Source: Polytrichum commune (Eukaryota > Streptophyta > Polytrichopsida > Polytrichales > Polytrichaceae). From it: a stretch of DNA of 64,000 bases. Numbering within the stretch: position 1 is the stretch's first letter; every line of letters starts with the position of its first letter. Location of the stretch: NCBI GenBank assembly GCA_950295325.1, contig OX485803.1, positions 73,051,554 to 73,115,553 on the forward strand, written 5' to 3'. Under the pieces are notes generated by a model. It made no database searches and was not told where the DNA came from. It saw only the letters and a list, made by a program, of their open reading frames with translations. Shown piece after piece: positions 55,781-64,000 of this stretch. The translations under genes were made by a program, and so were the position numbers.

Positions 55781-56915
55781 TAAAGTGCGCAGACACAACC
55801 AGGACCACTCGATCATCATCCCAGCTCCTCCATCTCCACCATGGATGTATGTCGAAATCTGATCTCCTCGCGGGATCGGACCTCGATCGCTCGCTCTTGC
55901 TCCGACCTTCGATCAGTGGGCCCAGCATGAGCTGACAAAGAAACAAAAGTATTCCAGCCTGCTTTGCCCTGAGCACTTATAATTAGTAAGGAAGTTCGGG
56001 TTGCAGCTTGGCATATGCCATTCCTGGGGATCATCAATGAAATGTGACGCTTACCAATTATGACCGGTATGACACTGCTGTAAATGGCATTTTTGAGTGT
56101 CAACTTTCAAGACGCACTGCAACTGAGCTATAAGAGGTAAGAATCAAGATGTTGGATGTGGGCGACTGAGTCCTTGCATCGAATTTCTGAACTTTTGTCT
56201 AAATGGGTCCTTTCCTGGTCACTTAAGGTGGGTGCGTGTAATTAACATTAGGGTCCGAGACTAAAGACACTCCGAAATCCTATTGGTTGAGAGCTAAATA
56301 TTGGACGTAAGGAGTGGACACGATTTGTCCAGATCCAGTGTGAAAAAAAAAGGGATGCACTAATGTCTACATTCCTGCCAAATCTTAGCGGCCTCACTTA
56401 AGAAAACAATCCCTTTAGTTTGAGTAGCCAATCTTCAAGCTTGGGTCTAAAAGCAAGGTCCATTAGGAGGCGTATACGGATGTCAAGTGGGCGTCAAATT
56501 TTCAAGTTTTCTTGGACCCAGATCCTAATGTAAACCCACCTTTAGTAACCGAGTGAACCCCGATTGCAGAAATTCACATGACTTTGAAGCGCTATTTGCG
56601 CTGCAGGGGGAGGGAATTATTGCATACGAGCATACCTGTCATTCATCCAACATAAAAAACTTGAGAGAAGTGTTCAAGAGGTAACTCTCTGGCAAAGATT
56701 GAAGCCGTTGGAAGAGTTGCTTACATTACTGCAGGAACAGGCTCCAGATGGATCTGGTGTGTAAAAGTGGAACTGCAGCATTCCAACTTGTTCGCCATGA
56801 TCATCTTCAGCTACTATTCCCAGTGTAATTCCAATATCATCACAGCATTGACAAGCTGGAACCAGATGCCTGCAGGTTTCTAAGAAGTCATGATTGAATC
56901 GAGTGTTGTTTTGGT
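55781..56915. other. Spacer, partly GC-rich
   Basis: Continuation of the GC-rich island to about 55950, then mixed composition. No domain on either strand. Confidence 0.35.
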
Positions 56916-57355
56916 CCGAGATGACTTTGATCTACTGGATGATAGTGGAAAGGTACCCAAACCGAAGGGAGTGGATGGTTGTTATGGTCCGAGATGACTT
57001 TGATCTACCGGATGATACTGGAAAGGTACCTAAACCAAACGGAGTGGATGGCTCTTCTGATCCGTTATGACCTTGATCTACTGGATGGATGATAGTGGAA
57101 AGGTATCCAAACCGAACGGAGTGGATGGCTCTTCTGGTTCGATATGACCTTGATCTATTGGATGATAGTGGAAAGGTACCCAAACCAAAGGGAGTGGATG
57201 GCTCTTCTGGTTCAATATGACCTTGATCTACTGGATGATAGTGGAAAGGTACCCAAACCGAATGGAGTGGATGGCTATTCTAATCTAAGATGATCGTAAT
57301 GTACTTGTTGATAGTGGAAAGGTACCCAACCCGAACGGAGTGGACGGTAGTTCGA
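56916..57355. repeat. 73-bp minisatellite, about six copies
   Basis: The block GATAGTGGAAAGGTA recurs at 56941, 57014 (as GATACTGG), 57091, 57164, 57237 and 57310. The period is 73 bp apart from one unit with a 4-bp GGAT insertion. Each unit also has GGAGTGGATGG. Since 73 is not a multiple of three, the array cannot be a coding repeat in one frame. Confidence 0.9.
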
Positions 57356-58100
57356 TTCCTGGCCGTGAAACCATCTCTCTACTTGGCGGGAAACTAGCCA
57401 GGTGGTCAAGCACCTCTTGTGCTCCAAAAATAAGTAAACAAATCAAGTGTTGTTCTAGCTCTATCCGTAATGCTGGACTTCATCAATGGATTCATCATTT
57501 GGAGTATCCTGCTTTTTACTCCTTCACATGATCAATTAAGTCACACATAAAAAAATTGGAATATGAAATGGGCCCCCTTCAAAGACCAAAAAGCTTCGTC
57601 ATCAACGCGCTCCTACTACTGAATCAAGCTCATGACCACTTAATAGGAACATTATTTTATGAGGACATTTGGATGAAGATCATTCTTCACAAATTAAAGC
57701 TTTGATTTTGACAGCATTCTTGATCCTAATAGACACAATTTTATCTGAAATTGGGACTCTTTGACAACCAAAAGTGATTACCACATTGTGACCATTTTGA
57801 ATTTAGTGGTGTTTATGCTGATTAACTGCTAGTAGCACACGTCTGTATTGTGCAACCCTGATGTTCATAACTTTAACTTTTTATTTTAATTATAGAGTTT
57901 TTTTATTTTATCAAAGGAATTGTGGTTATCGATATATTTAAACTTCTGTTTCTGCATCTTTTAGTGCATTGTAATTATACAAGTTCAATTTTGGTATTGT
58001 ACAGGTGTTTACATTTTATAAGGTAAAAGTCCCATGTAAAAGAACAACAAAGTTGTTTAATAATTCTTCTTTGTAGTTCAGCAAAAAAATCTGACCTATA
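57356..58100. other. Spacer with tRNA-like motifs
   Basis: TAGTTCGATTCCTGGCC near 57353 resembles a B-box and TAGCCAGGTGGTCAAG near 57394 an A-box, but in the wrong order for one tRNA or SINE. No gene called. Confidence 0.3.
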
Positions 58101-59300
58101 AGAATTTTGGGTGTGAACGGTTTAGAGTATGGCTTTCAATAGTATGAAAAAAATATAAAAAATCTATTGATCACTATGAAGATATATTTTCAACATATAT
58201 TGATATTTTCATATTATGGATGACATGTTTATTTATTGGAGAGAAATTGTGGAGGAATAGGTTGCCCACAAGAAGGTGGTGGGTGTTTCTTATGTCTATT
58301 TATAGATGGGATGTGATGTATCAAAGAATGGACATGTAAGATGTCAAACTTTGCAACAACGAGTGGTATGTTGATTTTTGCATGACATATAGGACTTATA
58401 AAAAAATGATATTCTAAAACCGTACATAAAGCATAAAGATACAAATTGAAGAAAAACATTGTTAGTATATAAAGTAGTCGCATTGGAACTCCAGAAGCTA
58501 TAATTTGGCCAAAGCAATCGTAATGTTGAAATTAAGATTGGAGTGGAAAGAGCAACTATTTCAAATATACAAAATTGATTTGTAAGGCATTGGTTGACAA
58601 GGACAAATTGCATTCTTAATATATTAGTATCCCAAGTGATGCAAGATTACAACAAATAATGGAAGGTTTTTTTAATATCACCAAACTCCATCAAATGTGT
58701 GGTGCTATAGTTTTTTCTAATATCAAATTAGCATACAAATCTAAATGAGCATATATGCACATTTATGCTCATATATGATGCATATATGGTATTGTTACAA
58801 GGAATTTGTGATCATAATAAAAAGTTCATAATTGTGTGTATACTTGCACCGAAAGGCACTCATGACGCAACACATTTGAAAATAAGCCCCTTTTACAAGA
58901 AACTTATGGAAAACACTGTATTACAAGAATCTAGAATGTTGATTGAAGGAAGAGACCTAAAACCACTCCCAAAAGCATACAATACTCAAAGATCCAATAG
59001 GGGGGGGGTGAAGATGAATTTGATAAGTGTTTATGATGTGGAAGGGTTAAAATAGAGAATACATTTGGAAATTTTAAAGAACCGATGGATTCTACTAAAG
59101 ACATTAAATTACGATGTCTAACATGCAAGAACAATTACATTTGCATGTTGTATGTTACACAATTTTTGTAGATACAATAATGATAGAAGATTTGTTAATC
59201 CGGTCAAAAGCGGCATCACAATGTGCAAGAACATTGAATATAATTGCATTGTTTCAATATTGGTTAGATAATGTGAAGTCAAATGAGACAAGAGCTTAGA
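58100..59300 (+). pseudogene. Harbinger transposase relic, plus strand
   Basis: Helix-turn-helix-like I-G-V-E-R-A-T-I-S-N-I near 58530-58565, then (58765-59055) Y-M-V-L-L-Q-G-I-C-D-H-N-K-K-F-I-I-V ... G-T-H-D-A-T-H-L, which contains the second catalytic Asp context. A late segment resembling the H-N-x-C end of the domain follows (59114-59190). Many stops and a G-run frameshift near 59001. I could not identify element ends. Confidence 0.6.
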
Positions 59301-61480
59301 CTTGTAGATGTAGAGTATGTTTACATTTTTTGGGTGGACAAAGTAGATAAGTAATCCTAGTTGGTAAGAAGGAGTTGATTTTTTATCTTATATTCATCAT
59401 GGAATTTTTTGAAAACTATAATAAAAGTGGTTGCACCAATTTGTGCAAGCGGGTAGGCAACCCTAAACTCTCAACCACACCAGACTGGAGCAGTGGTTGA
59501 TGCCCTACCACACCGAGTTGGCCATGCCCGCTACCTCCCTAGCCCAACCAAACCTGGTGTGGCAATGCTATTAGGCAACCTTCACCGTATGTAATATTAA
59601 TTACCACCCAAAACTAATTAAGTTTATCCTATGTGAATTGAGTAAATTTCATTTCATCTAGCATTCATTTGTCATGTTTTTCACACATTACAACATTAAC
59701 GTCCAAATGAGATCAAGTAATTGCCATTTTTCTTTTTTCTTTTTTGGTTGGAACAAATGGACATAGTACCATTGCTTGAGTAAAAGTTTACAACCGGAAG
59801 GGAGAAGGAGTATTTCTACCTAACTTAATGTAATCAAGAAACCTATGGTTAAAGCCAACATAAAGAAAAGGATGAGCTATGACTAGTACGCAATCAATTT
59901 GTGTCAGTTAGACCCAAGAAAATTGCTTTTGAAAGGTAGTCGTTTGTTTTATCGGTCACTTGTCAATTTGATCACCCACAACATACTTGCAAAGGACATT
60001 ACAGTGGGCTCCCCAAAGTTTGTCAAATCCTTGAAGACCGTAGCATTCCTTTCTAATGGTTCGTTTAAGCTCTAACCTACCTAATATTAGAAATTTCTTA
60101 TGTTTAATGTGTATAGTGGAATTTTTTATAGGATGAGATTGTTGCTAGCGCGCCACACATTCTGTAATACAATACATAATTTTTTTAAGGCATACTTTAT
60201 TTTTACTTTCTAAATTATGAAAATCATGAAAAGTAGATTCTACGAACTCTAAAATCTATTTTTATGGATGTAAATTATGTAGTGTGCATAACTCTTCACT
60301 GTAACATCATGACCCACCATATTAATTATATATTCAATACGAATCATTATCATTTTTTAGATTATTTAATTAGGAAATATGGGTACTTGCCATTCCAAAT
60401 TGGCAAGGTAAGTTATAGTTGGTGTTCACTTTACCCTGCCAAGATGACACCTTCTTCTTCTTCTTCTTCACACTCATACAATTAAGAGTTTGCACTTTAC
60501 CCATATGACTAAGGAAAACTTCACATTTGTCATGACACAAATCCCTTGGTTTTGGGGCTTTTTCTCTTTCCTTTTGCTAAAACCTTTTGGCATGGGATTT
60601 GAAGCCGGGAGGGGGTGCTACACTAATTATTCTATCTAATGTCACTTATTATTTGGAATTACTAAATGTTGTATCCATTATTGTAACTTATATCGCATAA
60701 TTCACCAACGAATGTCAATTTTGTTGTTTGGACATTACAAAAGATTATTAACTCTACTTGAAAAATAATAACATAAGATTCAACATTGTGTAACTCCAAA
60801 TAGCACTAAGTGACACTACTTATGATAAAGTTTCGACAGAGAAATACGTGTCACAACACAACATGTATGGTACTTCGCATCGCTTACTATGGGAATTTAC
60901 ACATTTCTAAAACATTTCATTGTTAATGTAAATATTTACCAAGTCAAGATGCTACTGTTATATAGTGTCCAAACAACCAATTTGACGTTGTTGATAGAAA
61001 AATGAGATCCATGGTAAAAAGTTATAGCACAATGTAACTTCAGATAGTAAGTGACACTGAATACCATAAATCGGTGTAGTGACTCTATGAAAAATCATGT
61101 CGTTGAATCCAATCTTCATACATATATACAGACATAAGTAACATTCTGTATTGTCGGTGCTACGAGTCTCCCCGCGAGGGGGAAAATTCCAAGCCAACGG
61201 GAAGAAGCGGAATGGTGACACGCGTGAGCAGTAATCCGTTACTGGAAAGGCCGTTGCCGGTGGCACCCCGATCGATCGAAGTCGCTCCCATATATACTCA
61301 CATAACATCCCCACATTCATCACCAATGCGGCCACCATAATTATCCACTGCTTGCATCGTGTTCCTCTCAGCTTATCGGCCCATGATCATCAGCTGTCTG
61401 CCTGCAGTACTTCCAAATCTCCGGTTAGCGTACAGGCGTGACCGATCCCTCTAGCACAGCTAATACCATAGCTCCATATA
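59301..61480. other. Spacer with short repeats
   Basis: Mostly AT-rich. A (CTT)n run lies at 60448-60469. 60640-61080 contains AGTGACACT/TAGTGTCAC-type pieces that may be decayed members of the ATTTAGTG family. 61140-61330 is a GC-richer patch with no gene recognised. Confidence 0.4.
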
Positions 61481-61481
61481 C

Positions 61482-61490
61482 TTATATATC
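61482..61490 (+). promoter_or_regulatory. Candidate TATA box of the Pro/Ser-rich protein gene
   Basis: TTATATATC lies in a region of rising GC content about 510 bp before the start codon. A leader of this length, possibly with an intron, would be needed; a promoter nearer the ATG is the alternative. Confidence 0.3.
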
Positions 61491-62002
61491 CCTACTGACC
61501 ACATTCGGCGCGTTTTGCTTCAGTCCTCGTCGTAGGAGGCTAAGATTAGCCCTTCGTGCACTGGAGTTAGATTTCAAATATTTGACATATATCACACCGG
61601 GGTATGCCTGCTGATTAGTGCCAACAATTACTACGTTACAACAAGTCACATTCTGCTTAGACAGAATTTGTGATCGGTGTGCGTTGGTAGGACTGTCCTT
61701 CTCAATCGAGACAGCTTGTCTTCTCTATCTGGTATCCGTTGAATCAGCGAGACGTCATATTGGTGGAGACTGAAGGTCAACGAGGTCGATCTAGCTTGCA
61801 AGTTTTTGGTTGTTTATCTCTAGCGATTTGAGCTAGAGTGGGTAGCTGGTCGAAAATGTGTGGTAACCCCACATCTTCGAGACGTTCAGAGCGGTTTTGT
61901 TTAGGTCAATAGAATGTGGCTTAAGCACTTGGGGTGAGGTGAGGGTCTGTGGTGCAGATCAATATTAATCTTTTGCTGCATTGTTGTTCTTATACAGCAG
62001 AC

Positions 62003-64000
62003 ATGGGGACTCCGACGCTGCAGAGACGACCGGCCCTGGCGAGCTTGCGCTTCGTCATTTTGTTCACATGCCTTTTGCAAAGGTCAGTAAGACAATTTGC
62101 TACAGGACCTCAAGTGTCCTCAATTCGTGAATATTATGAGTTTTGATGATGATTCGCGTACTGGAAGTGAAGTAATAGATTTTGAGGTGCAGGATGTTGG
62201 ATTACACATTGTGCATTGTTGAATGTTGGAGCTGATATGAGCATCTTGCGGTGTGGTCGCAGTGGAAGATTGGCGTCCGCCCTGACTACAGATTTCTATC
62301 CAACATACGCTCCCCCTGCAGGGCCAACAACACCGCCTACTTCTTCAACTCCACCCACATCCTCTCCAACTCCTCCCAATTCTCAGCCGCCATCTGCATC
62401 AACAGTCCCACCACCTTCAACTGCAACTACACCACCACCTTCATCTCCCCCCAATTCTCAGCCGCCATCGGCCTCAACACCCCCGCCTTCAACCTCTACT
62501 CCTCCATCTAATTCTTCTCCTCCCTCATCATCACCCGCTCCTCCCAACTCTCAGCCACCATTGGCACCAACAACATCTCCAACTCCACCTTCACAATCAC
62601 CATCTGCTGGCACTCCCCCCAAATCCTCTCCTTCACCAGAAGGCAGTCCACCTGCATCCCCTCCAGCAAAGAGTACACCACCATCTTCTGCTCCTTCCAA
62701 CTCCCCACCTGCAGGAACACCACCATCTTCTGCACCAGGAATTGCCCCTATGGTTGCACCTCCCAGCAACTTGACCCCGGGTTCCTCACCATCATCATCA
62801 CCACCTGGTAGCGCACCTCCAGGTTCATCTCCTTCGAACTCCCCTCCCGGCGTCGTCTCTCCACCGGGTTCATCTCCATCTTCTCCCCCTGCAGGCTCTT
62901 CTGCCCCACCAAGTATGTCGCCATCTTCTTCCCCCAGTTCTCCCCCCAGTGCGGGTACACCGCCAGGCTCATCTCCCGCTTCATCTCCTTCCAATTCACC
63001 TCCCGGTATGGGAACCCCGCCAGCTGCATCTCCCGCATCCACATCCCCTTCAAGCTCCCCTCCAGGTTCGTCTCCAGCATCATCTCCCTCAAATTCTCCC
63101 CCCGGTGTAGCAACCCCACCAGCTTCATCACCCGCATCATCATCGCCTTCAACCTCCCCTCCAGGTTCATCTCCCACCAATTCTCCTCCCGGTGTGGGAG
63201 TTCCGCCAAGCAGTTCGTCCCCAATGTCACCTCCCTCAAACTCTCCTCCAGGGATGGGACCCCCACCAGCCTCTTCCCCAGCCACGACCTCTCCTGCGTC
63301 TTCTCCTTCGAGTTCCCCTCCTGGTGTTGTCTCTCCTCCAGGACAATCTCCATCCTCTCCCCCTGCAGGCTCTTCTGCCCCACCAATGATGTCACCCTCT
63401 TCTTCCCCCAATTCTCCTCCTGGTGCTGTTCCACCTTCAGGCTCTGCTCCAGCTGCTTCTCCCCCTGGCTCCTCAGCCACTCCTCCAAGCATGGCTCCCA
63501 TGAATGCTCCTCCATCACCTCCTACATCATCTCCTTCAAGTTCTCCTCCGTCATCGTCTCCACCAACCTCTAGCACTCCTCCACCAAGCTCCAGCACACC
63601 TCCCTCATCATCACCCCCAACCACTTCATCACCGCCTCCTTCATCACCTCCAACCAGTACACCTCCTCCTTCAAAATCCCCATCAAAATCTCCTTCACCA
63701 GCACCAAGGTCAATGGGCCCTCCCTCGTCTCCTCCATCATCATCAACAACGCCAGGGCTACGAAGTGGTGGTGCTCCAGCACCCTCCCCTGTACCACCAG
63801 CGGTAAGCTTACAGTTGTGTTTGCTTTATGCAAAGATCGATTTGAACTACTTTTGTTATCCAAATGTGTCTTTTGAGAGAAATCTTTGGAGTGCAATATT
63901 GCTGATATGTATGCTAAATTTCATAGTTTCCTCTAACAGGGTTCCGGCGCAGGACAGTTTCTGCCAGGCGCTGTCAGCACATTTGCTGTGGTGTTTGCTT
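62003..64000 (+). CDS. Secreted Pro/Ser-rich (arabinogalactan-type) protein, 3' end cut off
   Basis: Exons 62003-62082, 62263-63802 and 63940-64000 (continues past the window). The junctions (AAG|GTCAGT, GTCGCAG, GCG|GTAAGC, CTAACAG) keep one open frame: 540 codons before the last intron. The first ~33 residues form a signal peptide (basic start, F-V-I-L-F-T-C-L-L core, cleavage expected after L-A-S-A); splicing exactly through it supports the model. About 500 residues of S-P, T-P, A-P and S-P-P repeats with Gly follow, dense in arabinogalactan glycomodules, including near-repeats such as S-P-P-G and S-P-S-S-S-P. Exon 3 begins G-S-G-A-G-Q-F-L-P and turns hydrophobic (A-V-S-T-F-A-V-V-F-A), as in a GPI-anchor signal. 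It would act at the cell surface/wall. No fasciclin or lipid-transfer domain is present in the visible part. Confidence 0.78.

Noticed and set aside
56916-57355. CRISPR-like array
   Set aside because: Units are contiguous 73-bp tandem repeats with no unique spacers, and the DNA is eukaryotic.
57350-57430. tRNA gene or SINE head
   Set aside because: B-box-like sequence precedes the A-box-like sequence and no cloverleaf can be formed.
59440-59600. MITE or hairpin around GGTTGC/GGCAACC
   Set aside because: Inverted matches are short and ends could not be defined; no duplication found.
62508-63896. Long minus-strand frames (up to 357 codons, Gly/Glu-rich) opposite the Pro/Ser-rich gene
   Set aside because: They are the antisense shadow of a Pro/Ser repeat; the plus strand has a signal peptide and phase-consistent introns.

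Overview
The window is nuclear DNA from a eukaryote, almost certainly a green plant. It carries GT-AG spliced genes whose products match plant families: cytochrome c oxidase subunit 5C, eIF2B delta and a secreted Pro/Ser-rich cell-wall glycoprotein. It also carries plant-type transposable elements (PIF/Harbinger, CACTA, Ty3/gypsy, SINEs). Low gene density, AT-rich spacers, the type of gypsy element and a LINE with two endonucleases hint at a non-seed streptophyte (bryophyte, lycophyte or charophyte), but this is inference and I cannot name a species.

Layout. 1-5.9 kb is repeat-rich: a tandem repeat, a CACTA miniature element, a dispersed repeat, an orphan COX5C-like first exon, a Harbinger-type MITE and a foldback element. 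At 5.9-6.4 kb lies an apparently intact two-exon COX5C gene with a site II/telo-box promoter. At 9.2-14.9 kb lies a nine-exon eIF2B delta gene whose reconstructed frame is open throughout. At 17.0-20.4 kb is a PIF/Harbinger element with TAA duplications, a Myb/SANT-type ORF and a convergent DDE transposase, both decayed. At 21.3-28.3 kb is a Ty3/gypsy element with LTRs, gag, protease, RT, RNase H and integrase, broken by frameshifts and stops.

29.17-41.26 kb is the highlight: a 12.1-kb full-length non-LTR retrotransposon bounded by an exact 13-bp target-site duplication. It has an ORF1 with an RRM-like domain, a 2A-like ribosome-skipping motif at the head of ORF2, an AP-endonuclease domain, reverse transcriptase, a large unassigned segment, RNase H, a CCHC finger and a C-terminal restriction-like endonuclease. 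Two endonuclease types on one LINE is the hallmark of the rare Dualen/RandI clade. A tRNA-related SINE at 42.8-43.1 kb carries a tail resembling this LINE's 3' end, so the two look like a LINE/SINE partner pair.

43-61 kb is mostly decayed DNA: Harbinger transposase relics, at least two MITEs joined end to end through shared TAA duplications, copies of an ATTTAGTG-ended repeat family and a 73-bp minisatellite. From 62.0 kb to the window edge is a signal-peptide-bearing Pro/Ser-rich (arabinogalactan-type) protein gene, cut off by the window end in what looks like its GPI-anchor exon.

The host genes are unrelated housekeeping and cell-wall genes, not an operon. The elements form nested layers: Harbinger inside an older repeat, a SINE inside a MITE-like sequence, and a LINE about 45 bp from a MITE. 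Most stop codons in the decayed elements are explicable as C-to-T or G-to-A changes, as expected for methylated, silenced repeats.
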